In this document: one piece after another, positions 40,416-48,872 of the stretch
How the letters are laid out: the number at the start of each line of letters is the position of its first letter
Position numbering within the stretch: position 1 is the first letter of the stretch
Assembly (NCBI RefSeq): GCF_003989745.1
Contig: NZ_RZGS01000010.1
Location: 1 to 64,000, forward strand
Length of the DNA stretch: 64,000 bases
DNA from: Legionella septentrionalis
GTDB lineage: Bacteria > Pseudomonadota > Gammaproteobacteria > Legionellales > Legionellaceae
Direction of reading: 5' to 3'
Made by a program: the position numbers and the translations under genes
The notes under the pieces: generated by a model
Told to the model about the DNA's origin: nothing
Seen by the model: only the letters and a program-made list of their open reading frames with translations
The model's database searches: none

Positions 40416-41262
40416 ATTAGTAAATTATATTAATCACTTGCCGGTCTCTTGGGCCGGCAGGCTAATTTATCATTGTTTACCTTATCGCCGGCAAGTGATT
40501 TTAAACAATATCAATCAGGCATTTGGCAAGATTTTAGACGAGCAGCAGCGAATTCATCTGGCAAAGGCGTTCTATTCACACCTTGCAACATCCCTTAAAG
40601 AAATGTGTGTGCTTCGCTTTATGTCTGAGGAAAAATTACGTGAAAAAGTTGAAGTGCGTGGCCATGAGCGTGTATTGAGCATTGCTGAAGCGGGGAAAGG
40701 CGTTTTAATTCTAACCGGGCATTTTGGTAATTGGGAATTTGCTCCATTGGGCGGAATTTTAAACTTTAAGCAGTTTAAAGGACAGTTCCATTTCATCCGT
40801 CGTACGTTAGGCAGCAAGACAATAGAAAGAATTTTGTTCAGGCGGTATTACCGCGCTGGCCTTCATGTCATTCCTAAAAAAAATTCTCTGCAGCAAGTAT
40901 GTACTGCCCTGGAAGAAAAGCATGCTGTCGTTTTCGTGCTCGATCAGCATGCTTCGCTGGCAAACCGTGACGGTATCGCAGTGGAATTTTTTGGTAAAAA
41001 AGCGGGCACTTATCGCAGCCTTGCCAGTCTCGCACGACATACCAATTTGCCTATCATTCCTGCGGCAAGTTACCGCTTACCCGATGGCCGCCACGTATTG
41101 GAATTTTTTGAACCCATTCCCTGGCAGGATTATGCAACCACCCAAGAATCCATTTACCGTAACACGCTGGCTTACAATCAAGCTTTGGAGCGCATGATTT
41201 TAGCCCATCCTGAGCAATGGATGTGGCTACATAAGCGTTGGAAATTAAAAGAACCGCATTAA
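40408..41262 (+). CDS. LpxL/HtrB-family lipid A acyltransferase (LpxXL-like)
   Basis: A 284-residue member of the lysophospholipid/lipid A acyltransferase family, which moves acyl chains from ACP to lipid A precursors at the inner membrane. The catalytic HX4(D/E) motif is His105-FGNW-Glu110, followed by a Phe-Arg-containing block and DQHA. The start is GTG, overlapping the preceding ketosynthase-like gene. Being last in an operon with a dedicated carrier and ketosynthases suggests it attaches the specialised acyl chain, as LpxXL does in rhizobia. A phospholipid target cannot be excluded. Confidence 0.82.
   Translation: MSELVNYINHLPVSWAGRLIYHCLPYRRQVILNNINQAFGKILDEQQRIHLAKAFYSHLATSLKEMCVLRFMSEEKLREKVEVRGHERVLSIAEAGKGVLILTGHFGNWEFAPLGGILNFKQFKGQFHFIRRTLGSKTIERILFRRYYRAGLHVIPKKNSLQQVCTALEEKHAVVFVLDQHASLANRDGIAVEFFGKKAGTYRSLASLARHTNLPIIPAASYRLPDGRHVLEFFEPIPWQDYATTQESIYRNTLAYNQALERMILAHPEQWMWLHKRWKLKEPH
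40432..40500. repeat. 13-bp inverted repeat inside the acyltransferase gene
   Basis: AATCACTTGCCGG (40432-40444) and its exact complement CCGGCAAGTGATT (40488-40500) are separated by 43 bases. Both arms are coding, beginning 24 bases after the GTG start. In mRNA they could fold into a long-range stem near the ribosome site. Confidence 0.7.
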
Positions 41263-41366
41263 GTTTTTACTGGCATTCGCTGGTAGATTACAGTTATAAA
41301 TGTTAAACCTTACCCCGATAAAGCCGCGAAGCATCAAGCTATGCCAGCCTGGCTTCCCTAATTCCC

Positions 41367-42821
41367 TTATTTTTGCCAGAATGCCCGAGTAAATAAAATG
41401 AGTAAAGAAAATATCTCCAGCCGACCCGCCAGCATAGCAAAAATCAACAGCCACTTGCTCTGGAGGTTCAAATCGGTAAATGTAACGCTTAATGCTCCAA
41501 TGCCTGCGCCCGCATTAGCAAGGCTTGCGACTATTGCAGAAAAAGCAGTGGTGAAATCATTTCCAAACGCCATAAAAACAATCATTAAGAATAAAAACAA
41601 GGCGATAAACACGGAAAGAAATCCCCACATGGATTGTAGAACGGGTTCTGCCAGTTGATGTTTGCCGAATTTTATCGGAATGATGGCGTGCGGATGCACC
41701 AAACGGATCATTTCACGACGGCTTTGTTTAAAAAGTAACAAGGTTCGCAATATTTTCACACCGCCACTCGTCGACGCAGCACAGCCCCCAATGATGGCAA
41801 GGAGGAGTATGAAAATGGGCAGGAAAGAGGGCCATGTACTAAAAGGTGCCGAGATAAACCCGGTAGTAGTTGCCAGGGAAATGACATTAAACAAACTGGT
41901 TATGAAGGCATGATGATCCGCTTTATAAAATTTGTAGGCAATGAGGCTTACCATTACTACAAGGCTTGAGATGAATAAAATAAGTATATACCAGCGGAAT
42001 TCTTCGTCTTCCCAATAATGCTTAAGGTTGCGTTTCTTAAATGCCATAAAATGCAAGGCAAAATTGGTTCCGCCAAGCAACATGAACACGCAGGCGATCA
42101 ATTCAATTGTATCGCTTTGATAAAATGCAAAACTAGCATCGTGCACAGAGAACCCCCCGGTGGATACTGTGGCGAAGCTTTCTCCCAAAGCATCAAACCA
42201 GTGCATGCCGGCGGCCCAATAGCACAGCATGCACAATAAAGTGAGTAAAAAATAAATAAACCACAAGGCTTTTGCCGTTTGCGCGATGCGAGGGGTAAGC
42301 TTCGTTTCTTTCATAGGACCTGGGGTTTCAGCCTGAAATAGTTGCATGCCTCCGACGCCCAGCATCGGCAGGATCGCTACAGCTAATACTACAATTCCCA
42401 TACCACCCAAAAATTGCAATTGTTGTCGGTAAAATAACAGTGCATGCGGCAAACCCTCCAATTGGGTGATAATGGTGGCGCCGGTTGTCGTAAACCCTGA
42501 AACCGATTCAAACAAGGCATCTGTTAAGCCATGCGTATGGTCATCAATAGCAAATAAAAATGGCAGCGCGGCAAAGAAACATAAAACAAACCAAAATAAT
42601 ACAACGATGAGGAAGCCATCGCGTATTTTTAATTCCTGATGGTGTTTTCGGCAGCAAAACCAAAGCAATGTTCCTGTTCCCCAAGTAACAGTAAACGCTG
42701 CAACAAAAGGCATCCAAAATGCCTCATGAAAGATAAAATTAAAAATTAAAGGGGTAAGCATGCTTAAGCTGAAAATCATCAGCAGTAAGCCGATTAAGCG
42801 CAGAATGGTTTTAATTTGCAT
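41367..42821 (-). CDS. trkH: Trk potassium uptake protein TrkH
   Basis: TrkH is the inner-membrane channel subunit of the Trk potassium system. The 484-residue product has many hydrophobic segments and the repeated P-loop glycines typical of the family (SVSGFTTTGAT, ATVSTGGFSVHD, TTTGF, ASLANAGAGIG). It is the last gene of a - strand operon, 38 bases after trkA, its gating partner. It is convergent with the fatty-acid operon, and the 104-base gap between them shows no clear terminator. Confidence 0.96.
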   Translation of the reverse strand: MQIKTILRLIGLLLMIFSLSMLTPLIFNFIFHEAFWMPFVAAFTVTWGTGTLLWFCCRKHHQELKIRDGFLIVVLFWFVLCFFAALPFLFAIDDHTHGLTDALFESVSGFTTTGATIITQLEGLPHALLFYRQQLQFLGGMGIVVLAVAILPMLGVGGMQLFQAETPGPMKETKLTPRIAQTAKALWFIYFLLTLLCMLCYWAAGMHWFDALGESFATVSTGGFSVHDASFAFYQSDTIELIACVFMLLGGTNFALHFMAFKKRNLKHYWEDEEFRWYILILFISSLVVMVSLIAYKFYKADHHAFITSLFNVISLATTTGFISAPFSTWPSFLPIFILLLAIIGGCAASTSGGVKILRTLLLFKQSRREMIRLVHPHAIIPIKFGKHQLAEPVLQSMWGFLSVFIALFLFLMIVFMAFGNDFTTAFSAIVASLANAGAGIGALSVTFTDLNLQSKWLLIFAMLAGRLEIFSLLILFTRAFWQK

Positions 42822-42859
42822 ACAATTATAAACTTTTGTTGCTGCAGCTAAACCCAGTG

Positions 42860-44233
42860 TTAGCTGACAAAGCTTAAATTTACCTGAAAAAGTGCTTCTA
42901 CATGGCGGACATAACGTTTTTTTAATAGCAGCAAAATAACATGATCCCCTGTTTCGAGCACCAATTCTTTGCTGGCAATGTACACTTTTTCCTCACGTAC
43001 GATCGCGGCCAGGATGCAGGTAGGCGGCAATGCAATTTCATCAAGCCGGCGGCCAATGACTTGCGAAGTCTGCTTATCGCCGTGCACGACCAGCTCAATG
43101 GCTTCCGCCTCATCATGCAGGCGGTGGACTTTAATCATATTACCGCGCCGCAGCTTGGTAAGAATGCTGCCGATAGTAATGAGTTGCGGCGATATGGCAT
43201 GGTCAATCGTGCTGTCGTCAATCAAATCAACATAAGCATTCCGGTTTACCAAAGCCATTGCGTGGCGTGTTCCCAACCTTTTGGCCTGCAGACAAGACAT
43301 GATATTTGCTTCATCATCATTAGTAACCGCGCAAAACACATCGGTAAATTCAATATTTTCATTAACCAATAAATCCCGATCGGCGATGTCTCCTTGCAAA
43401 ATGGTGGATTTATGCAAATGTGAAGCCAGGAAATTGGCCCGTTCAGCATTGTGTTCGATGATTTTAATACGATAGCGCGTCTCCAATGTCTGAGCGAGTT
43501 TTGTGCCTATATGGCCGCCTCCGGCAATAATAATTCTGCGATTAGGGTGTATGTAACGGCCAAAAGCAATCAAGGTTTGTTGAATGGCCTGGGGTGATGC
43601 GACAAATAAGACATCGTCTCCTTTCATTATCATACAGTCCGTTTCTATAGGAATTGCGGCGTTATTGCGAAATATTCCCACCACGCCCGCTTCTATGGCG
43701 CTTAGATATTGATCCAGTTCGCCTATGGTTTTGCCAACCATCATACTTTCTGCTTGTGTTTTAATGGTGACCAGTAAGACGCGTCCTTCGGAAAAATCAA
43801 TGACCTGCGAGGCACCTGGATATTCAATTAAATTTACTATGTGCTCGGTAACCAATTGCTCAGGGCTAATGCAAGCATCCACCGGGATGTGATCATTGTG
43901 AAAAATTTCCGGGTATTGATAATATTGGTGTGAGCGGATGCGGGCGATTTTATTTGGGGTGCGGAATAAACTGTAGGCAATTTGGCAGCCCATCATATTA
44001 ATTTCATCACTGTCGGTGACAGCAATCAACATGTCGGCTTGTTCGATACCGGCCTCAATTAATACGTTGGGATGCGAAGCACTGCCTTGTACTGTTTTTA
44101 TGTCGAGGCGGTGCTGTAAATCGCGCAAGCGCTCGCCATTGATATCCACCAAGGTAATATCATTATCTTCATGTACCAGATTGTAAGCCAGGGTGCCTCC
44201 CACTTGTCCGGCGCCTAAGATCACGATACGCAT
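42860..44233 (-). CDS. trkA: Trk system potassium uptake protein TrkA
   Basis: TrkA is the cytosolic NAD(H)-binding regulator of TrkH. The 457-residue product has two RCK halves, each with a Rossmann motif (ILGAGQVGG near residue 5; IAGGGHIG near the middle) and a TrkA-C domain. The length equals E. coli TrkA (458). The ATG at 44233 (MRIVILG) is chosen because the ribosome site AAAGGA fits it; an upstream in-frame start would run into dapF. It lies 19 bases after dapF. Confidence 0.97.
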   Translation of the reverse strand: MRIVILGAGQVGGTLAYNLVHEDNDITLVDINGERLRDLQHRLDIKTVQGSASHPNVLIEAGIEQADMLIAVTDSDEINMMGCQIAYSLFRTPNKIARIRSHQYYQYPEIFHNDHIPVDACISPEQLVTEHIVNLIEYPGASQVIDFSEGRVLLVTIKTQAESMMVGKTIGELDQYLSAIEAGVVGIFRNNAAIPIETDCMIMKGDDVLFVASPQAIQQTLIAFGRYIHPNRRIIIAGGGHIGTKLAQTLETRYRIKIIEHNAERANFLASHLHKSTILQGDIADRDLLVNENIEFTDVFCAVTNDDEANIMSCLQAKRLGTRHAMALVNRNAYVDLIDDSTIDHAISPQLITIGSILTKLRRGNMIKVHRLHDEAEAIELVVHGDKQTSQVIGRRLDEIALPPTCILAAIVREEKVYIASKELVLETGDHVILLLLKKRYVRHVEALFQVNLSFVS

Positions 44234-44252
44234 GAGCATTCCTTTCCTAATG

Positions 44253-45086
44253 TCAGCATAATATCTTACCTTCATAAACGAATGCGGCCGGGCCAGTCAA
44301 AAAGATGTCTTTTTGCACATCAGGCCAAAAGACAAGCAGACTGCCTCCAGGTAGGTCCACTTTGACGGTTTCACCCAAACCATGGTAGAGCCGGCCCACA
44401 GCGGCGGCAGCTACTGCACCGCTACCGCAAGCACGCGTCTCCCCGCACCCGCGTTCATAAACCCGCAATGCGATCGATTCCGCGTTTTGGATTTGCATGA
44501 AGCCGACATTGGTTTGTTCAGGAAACAAGGGATGTTCACAAATAAATCGCCCCAAATCAGTTACCGGTGCTTCGGCAATGTGGTCGGTTATAAGCACAGC
44601 ATGTGGATTGCCAACATTGATTGCATGAAATTCACATGTGCTTTCATTATCCAGAGGGAGAGAATAAACTGGTTGCAGGGCCATCCTGTTTAAAGGGATT
44701 TTTTCAGGAAGTAACTGCGGCTTTCCCATGTTTACTGTGACCGTATCATCGGGATTAATATGAAGTTGCATACGGGTAGTTTTGGTAGCAACTGTAATGG
44801 CTTTTTTATCAGTCAGTTGATAATAATGAACAAAGCGTGCCAGACAGCGAGCCCCATTTCCACATTGCCCCACTTCTTGTCCGTCTGCATTGAATATACG
44901 GTAAAAAAAATCGCAATCTGCAGCGCGACTCGCTTCAATCAACAAACATTGATCAAATCCGATACCAGTATCTCGCTTGCTAAGCATGGCGATGCGTGCT
45001 CGGGTCAGGTTAACGGACTGGCGGATGGCGTCAATCACGATGAAGTCATTCCCCAGTCCATGCATTTTTGTAAAATATAAAGTCAT
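44253..45086 (-). CDS. dapF: Diaminopimelate epimerase
   Basis: DapF converts LL- to meso-diaminopimelate for lysine and peptidoglycan synthesis. The 277-residue product starts with KMHGLGNDFIVID and has both catalytic cysteines, Cys75 (QCGNGARC) and Cys220 (GETRACGSGA). The length is typical (E. coli 274). The start overlaps the stop of the small lipoprotein gene lptM (ATGA), the same pairing as in other gammaproteobacteria. Confidence 0.98.
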   Translation of the reverse strand: MTLYFTKMHGLGNDFIVIDAIRQSVNLTRARIAMLSKRDTGIGFDQCLLIEASRAADCDFFYRIFNADGQEVGQCGNGARCLARFVHYYQLTDKKAITVATKTTRMQLHINPDDTVTVNMGKPQLLPEKIPLNRMALQPVYSLPLDNESTCEFHAINVGNPHAVLITDHIAEAPVTDLGRFICEHPLFPEQTNVGFMQIQNAESIALRVYERGCGETRACGSGAVAAAAVGRLYHGLGETVKVDLPGGSLLVFWPDVQKDIFLTGPAAFVYEGKILC

Positions 45087-45208
45087 TGCTGTTTAGCTTC
45101 ATGGTTAGTTTGGGAGTCAGGCAAATACAATGGGCCTTTTTGTCCACATGCAGTCAAAAAAATAAACAATAATACACTTAGAAATAAGACGGGCTTGTTT
45201 TTTTTCAT
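45083..45208 (-). CDS. lptM: LptM-like small outer-membrane lipoprotein
   Basis: A 41-residue lipoprotein: basic start MKKNKP, hydrophobic stretch, lipobox LTAC with Cys21, then GQKGPLYLPD. The CGQKGPLYLP motif is the hallmark of LptM (YifL), which in E. coli binds and helps mature the LPS translocon LptDE. The gene overlaps the dapF start by four bases, its usual position in gammaproteobacteria. Confidence 0.9.
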   Translation of the reverse strand: MKKNKPVLFLSVLLFIFLTACGQKGPLYLPDSQTNHEAKQQ

Positions 45209-45349
45209 CTTCGCTCTCTGGCGTCACAGCAGGGATTAGAGTTTCGAAACTTTATGCATCATTGAGCAAGAAGTATATACCATAATTCAAATAGCTCCCA
45301 ATGCCTTACCTGTATATCGAGAAATGCCTATGGCTGCATGGTTATTGCC

Positions 45350-45378
45350 TTGCTATGCGAGCATCTATTAGCGATAAT
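45350..45378 (+). promoter_or_regulatory. Promoter of the esterase-ratA-rnfH operon
   Basis: TTGCTA (45350-45355), 17 bases, then GATAAT (45373-45378), with four and five consensus matches. Transcription would start near 45385, which supports the TTG at 45402, not the TTG at 45387, as start of the first gene. Confidence 0.55.
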
Positions 45379-45401
45379 TTGAGCTTTTGTCGGAGAGATG
45401 G

Positions 45402-46061
45402 TTGGACGCATACATAAAAGAGCAGGCAAATCCCAAAGCTTGTGTAATTTGGATGCATGGGTTGGGTGCTGATGCACAAGATATGGCGGGATTGACCGAG
45501 CAATTATCGATAAATATTCCTGTACGGCATATATGTGTGAATGCGGCGGTACGGCCGGTCACGATGAATAATAATTTTCCCATGCGCGCCTGGTTTGACA
45601 TTGCCAATTTGGATTTTAATGAATTTGGTGAGCCAGCAGGAATATTCGATTCCGAACGCATGATCCAAGAAATCATTGCAAACCAAATTGGGCAAGGGTT
45701 AACTCACGAGCAAATTTTCTTAGCAGGGTTTTCCCAAGGAGGGGCCATGGCTTTATTTGCCGGATTGCGCAGCTCAACCCCTTTGGGAGGAATCATCGCG
45801 CTGTCAAGTTTTTTACCCAATGTATTGCAGGTGCAGCAAATGCATAAAAACATACCTGTTTTTATGGCGGCCGGCATTTACGATCAAATCGTTTTACCTG
45901 TGTGGACGAAAGCCAGTATGAATTGGCTGCAAGCGCAAGGATTTGCCAATATTACTTACCGCGAATATCCGCTTGAACATTCGATTTCAATGCAGGAAAT
46001 ACAAGATTTATCCCATTGGTTTAATCAACAATTGCCAGTAGTAAGTGGAGGAGCCCGATGA
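45402..46061 (+). CDS. Carboxylesterase/phospholipase of the alpha/beta-hydrolase-2 family
   Basis: A 219-residue cytosolic serine hydrolase, homologous to carboxylesterase EstB and acyl-protein thioesterases. It shows WMHGLGADAQD (oxyanion-hole motif), nucleophile Ser111 in GFSQGG, Asp161 (GIYDQIV) and His193. TTG at 45402 is chosen because GGAGAG lies 6 bases upstream and the promoter candidate starts just before it. An earlier TTG (45387) has no ribosome site, and the nearby ATG (45398) is out of frame. The stop overlaps ratA by four bases. The substrate is not known. Confidence 0.85.
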   Translation: MDAYIKEQANPKACVIWMHGLGADAQDMAGLTEQLSINIPVRHICVNAAVRPVTMNNNFPMRAWFDIANLDFNEFGEPAGIFDSERMIQEIIANQIGQGLTHEQIFLAGFSQGGAMALFAGLRSSTPLGGIIALSSFLPNVLQVQQMHKNIPVFMAAGIYDQIVLPVWTKASMNWLQAQGFANITYREYPLEHSISMQEIQDLSHWFNQQLPVVSGGAR

Positions 46062-46492
46062 CCATAGTAAAGAAATCCCGGGTAGTGTCTTATTCATGCG
46101 AACAAATGTATGATTTAGTGAATGATGTAGAGCGTTATGCTGAATTTCTACCTTATTTTTCCAAGACCTTGGTTCACCATCGTGATGCAGACGAGGTACA
46201 AGCGACTCTGGTGATTGCGGCGGCGGGCATGAGTAAATCATTTACAACTCGCAACCGTCTGCAAGCAAATAAAATGATTGAAATTCGTTTAGTGGATGGG
46301 CCTTTTAGCCACTTGGAGGGATTTTGGCGTTTTGACGAGGTTCCGGAAGGCTGCCACGTTTCATTTGATCTGGAGTTTGATTTTGCCGGCCGTATGCTTT
46401 CCATGTTATTGGGTCCTATTTTTGAGCAAATTACTGACAAAATGGTAGACGCTTTCTGTAACCGTGCCCAGGTTTTATATGGAAACGGTTGA
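46058..46492 (+). CDS. ratA: RatA-type START-like protein (coenzyme Q-binding / Coq10 family)
   Basis: A 144-residue START-domain protein of the RatA/Coq10 family. Motifs: DLVNDVERYAEFLPYF at the N-terminus and FDLEFDFAGRMLSMLLGPIFEQI near the end. In E. coli the gene is also next to rnfH; reported roles are as a ribosome-association toxin, while the mitochondrial homologue Coq10 binds coenzyme Q. Which role applies here cannot be told. It starts inside the esterase stop and overlaps rnfH by 14 bases. Confidence 0.93.
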   Translation: MTIVKKSRVVSYSCEQMYDLVNDVERYAEFLPYFSKTLVHHRDADEVQATLVIAAAGMSKSFTTRNRLQANKMIEIRLVDGPFSHLEGFWRFDEVPEGCHVSFDLEFDFAGRMLSMLLGPIFEQITDKMVDAFCNRAQVLYGNG

Positions 46493-46751
46493 ATTGGTAT
46501 ACATTCCTCTTAATGGCGAGCCTGTACACCTGCATTTGCAGGTGCCAACCGGCACCACCGCCAAAGAGGCAATTCATAGAACGGGTTTGCAGGAAAAATA
46601 TCCTGAAGTTGCCTCTTTGCCAATTGGAATTTTTTCCAAACCGATATCGCCCGATACGGTGCTAAAAACCGGGGACCGGATTGAAATCTACCGGCCACTG
46701 TTGGTTGATCCTAAAGAAAAAAGACGGCAACGAGCACGCCGCAACGGGTAA
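46479..46751 (+). CDS. rnfH: RnfH family ubiquitin-fold protein
   Basis: A 90-residue beta-grasp protein (formerly UPF0125). It starts METVELVYIPLNGEP, has GDRIEIYRPLLVDPKEKRRQRA at the end, a family signature, and partners ratA as usual. The ATG at 46479 lies within the end of ratA; a GTG at 46464 would add five residues that fit the family less well. The function is not established. It ends the operon, followed by a terminator hairpin. Confidence 0.93.
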   Translation: METVELVYIPLNGEPVHLHLQVPTGTTAKEAIHRTGLQEKYPEVASLPIGIFSKPISPDTVLKTGDRIEIYRPLLVDPKEKRRQRARRNG

Positions 46752-46754
46752 ACC

Positions 46755-46796
46755 AGTTATATGGCTCTTCTTTAAAAGCCATATAACTTTGTTTTA
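46755..46796 (+). terminator. Terminator between rnfH and bamE (convergent)
   Basis: A 12-bp perfect stem AGTTATATGGCT / AGCCATATAACT, followed by TTGTTTT on the + strand. It lies between two converging genes and could act in both directions. Confidence 0.8.
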
Positions 46797-46805
46797 TGTA
46801 AGAGC

Positions 46806-47120
46806 TTAGGGGTTATGCTGTATACGCACTAATTGTCCATGTCTGAAATATAAAACCAGGTTGCGCTGCTGCATTGGGCCGTTGCCCCGCCGCCAAGTAT
46901 ACGCATAATCCCAGCGGTCTTGCGTGAATAATGGGCTGATTAAACTTGTGCCCATCAAGATGGCAACGTCTTCTTTGCTCATGCCAACATGCAGGCGTTC
47001 TATTTTAGATTGGGGCAACAAATTTCCTTGTTGCACCGCCCGTCGTGAAAAATCATAAGAGGCACAGCTGGGTAGGGTCAATACAAAAGCAACACTGATG
47101 AGAATGGTTTTAATCCGCAT
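46806..47120 (-). CDS. bamE: Outer membrane protein assembly factor BamE
   Basis: BamE (SmpA/OmlA) is a small lipoprotein of the BAM complex that inserts beta-barrel proteins. The 104-residue product has a lipoprotein signal with lipobox LPSC and the family core KIERLHVGMSKEDVAILMG and DRWDYAYTWRRG. It is divergent from fur, the conserved arrangement in Pseudomonas and relatives. Confidence 0.95.
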   Translation of the reverse strand: MRIKTILISVAFVLTLPSCASYDFSRRAVQQGNLLPQSKIERLHVGMSKEDVAILMGTSLISPLFTQDRWDYAYTWRRGNGPMQQRNLVLYFRHGQLVRIQHNP

Positions 47121-47269
47121 TTTTTTGCCTAGGAGAAAAATCCGCCATCATACCACGGCAGATTGGGAAAGACACTAGGACTATAAATTGCAAGCGTTTC
47201 CGCGCTTTGTTAAAGTTAGCCAACTTGTTTGGATAAGTTTTGTCATGAGTAGTATGACTAGGAGTGTTT

Positions 47270-47704
47270 GTGGAAGAAAGCCAGCAATTGAAAGATGCCG
47301 GACTTAAAATTACCATCCCGCGTTTGAAAATTTTACAAATTTTGGAGCGTTCTTCTCAACATCATTTAAGTGCTGAAGACGTCTATAAAACGTTAAAAGA
47401 TATGGGAGAAGAAGTTGGCTTGGCTACGGTTTATCGGGTGCTTGCACAATTTGAAACAGCGGGTTTGATTAATCGTCATAATTTCGAAGGCGGATATTCC
47501 GTGTTTGAGTTAAGGCAAGATGAACATCATGACCATTTAGTTTGTATTAAATGTGGCCGAGTGGAAGAATTTTTCGATGAAATTATTGAAAAAAGGCAGA
47601 AGCTTATCGCTGAAAAAGCACAATTTGAAATGACGGATCATGCTTTAAATATCTATGGAATATGCCCGGAATGCCAAGCGCTTGCACTGCGAGAATTAAA
47701 ATAA
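47270..47704 (+). CDS. fur: Ferric uptake regulator Fur
   Basis: Fur represses iron-uptake genes when bound to ferrous iron. The 144-residue product has the winged-helix domain (LKITIPRLKILQIL, LATVYRVLAQFETAGL) and the metal sites HHDHLVCIKCG and CPEC. GTG at 47270 is chosen because AGGAG lies 5 bases upstream; the GTG at 47264 overlaps that site. No clear Fur box was found in the bamE-fur gap. Its 3' end overlaps the convergent DUF4332 gene by 9 bases. Confidence 0.96.
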   Translation: MEESQQLKDAGLKITIPRLKILQILERSSQHHLSAEDVYKTLKDMGEEVGLATVYRVLAQFETAGLINRHNFEGGYSVFELRQDEHHDHLVCIKCGRVEEFFDEIIEKRQKLIAEKAQFEMTDHALNIYGICPECQALALRELK

Positions 47705-48109
47705 ATCGCGTTCAACTAAGGCGGGTAAATTCTTGGCTTGTTCGATCCAGGATTCTAGATGTGTTACATTGGGCAGCTTTTTTACCAAATTATTTTGCTC
47801 ATTAATTTGTTGCATATGGCTAAGCAGCTTCTTGGAGTTGCTTTGTGCCAGGGCTGGCACGGAATCAATGCGAACTTGCAGCAGTAATTCAGCATAATCG
47901 TCGCCAATGCCGCTAATCCTTGCTAAATCGGCTTGTTGTGTCCATTTTAATAATAATTTTGCATTGATGCCTAATTGTTTTGCCAATGCCTGACGCTCTT
48001 TGCGTGGACCGCAGCGGGCTAATAATTGCTCCTGATTTTCAATGCCAACCTGCTTTAACAATTCCGTAAATTTGACACCGATACTCTCCAGATTGGCTAT
48101 TTTTTGCAT
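47696..48109 (-). CDS. DUF4332 helix-hairpin-helix protein
   Basis: A 137-residue protein of the DUF4332 family, with two helix-hairpin-helix-like units (LESIGVKFTELLKQVGI; LARISGIGDDYAELLLQVRI), which suggests nucleic-acid contact. The ATG at 48109 is chosen because GGAG lies 6 bases upstream, inside an earlier in-frame ATG (48121) with no good site. The function is unknown. It lies on the same strand as the amidoligase cassette, 59 bases after its last gene, but family knowledge gives no link between them. Confidence 0.8.
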   Translation of the reverse strand: MQKIANLESIGVKFTELLKQVGIENQEQLLARCGPRKERQALAKQLGINAKLLLKWTQQADLARISGIGDDYAELLLQVRIDSVPALAQSNSKKLLSHMQQINEQNNLVKKLPNVTHLESWIEQAKNLPALVERDLF

Positions 48110-48167
48110 GTACTGCTCCATCTTTTGATGCGGGCAATTAAAGTATAGTTGAGCTTCAAAAGATTAT

Positions 48168-48872
48168 TCATAAAACTTGTAGCAAATCTTTTAAGCTTGC
48201 CGACAAAACATGGAGCAATTGTGAGAATAAATATTCATGGTCTATCAAGGCTTGATTGCTTTCCACTTCAATTCCTAGGTATTCTTTTTCAGAATATTGT
48301 TTACGCAAAGCGCTGGTGAAGCCATCGCTGTCGCCGCGATAGGGATAATTCATGCGGATTCTGTAAGCAGGGGTTTGTTCTAGCAATAATCCTCGCCAGA
48401 TGCGGGCCACTTCTTTTTCTGCATGCCGCTGATAATCGTACAATAGGGAAATGGCAGCATTACGGATGACTCCTTTAAGTTCGGGCACAAAAGAGTGGAT
48501 GGATAAATGCAATACTTGATGCCCTAGAGCAATATGTTGTTGGATTAAACTTTCCAATTTCCGACGGTAAGGTAAATAGTAAGCGTCAATTAAGACTTGT
48601 TTTTCAGCTCTGCTTAGCTTTTTAGTAAATTCTGAAAAGCATTTAGGGTGATTTAAACTACGGTTGCAATCAATTAACAGGCGGGTAATGGTCGTGTACA
48701 CAAAGTCACAGGAAAATTTTTGTTGTAAATACTCAGCAATGGCCAGTGAGCCTGCATCATAGGCTCGGTGCGTTGCTAGGATTTCCGCATTATCTTTGAA
48801 TAATAGTGCGTATTGGGGGGGCACATCATTGCCCCCATGCTCACAGCTTATGACGAGGATAGTTGGTTTCAT
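48168..48872 (-). CDS. N-formylglutamate amidohydrolase family protein
   Basis: A 234-residue member of the FGase family of zinc-dependent amidohydrolases; the founding enzyme releases glutamate from N-formylglutamate in histidine breakdown. Motifs: SCEHGGNDVP, THRAYDAGS, LIDCNRSLN and LHLSIHSF. The start MKPTILVIS at 48872 overlaps the stop of the upstream ligase gene by 4 bases. No histidine-utilisation gene is near. Being last in the cassette with two amide-forming ligases and a peptidase, it probably acts on a glutamyl or acylated intermediate of that pathway. Confidence 0.85.
   Translation of the reverse strand: MKPTILVISCEHGGNDVPPQYALLFKDNAEILATHRAYDAGSLAIAEYLQQKFSCDFVYTTITRLLIDCNRSLNHPKCFSEFTKKLSRAEKQVLIDAYYLPYRRKLESLIQQHIALGHQVLHLSIHSFVPELKGVIRNAAISLLYDYQRHAEKEVARIWRGLLLEQTPAYRIRMNYPYRGDSDGFTSALRKQYSEKEYLGIEVESNQALIDHEYLFSQLLHVLSASLKDLLQVL

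Noticed and set aside
35702-41262. Aryl-polyene pigment cluster as an explanation of the fatty-acid operon
   Set aside because: KS plus CLF-like genes also occur there, but the expected ammonia-lyase, ketoreductase, glycosyltransferase/exporter and thioesterase genes are absent, and a FabL-type reductase would saturate the chain; kept as an alternative only.
47225-47269. Fur box in the bamE-fur gap
   Set aside because: No sequence close to GATAATGATAATCATTATC is present; only loose AT-rich matches.
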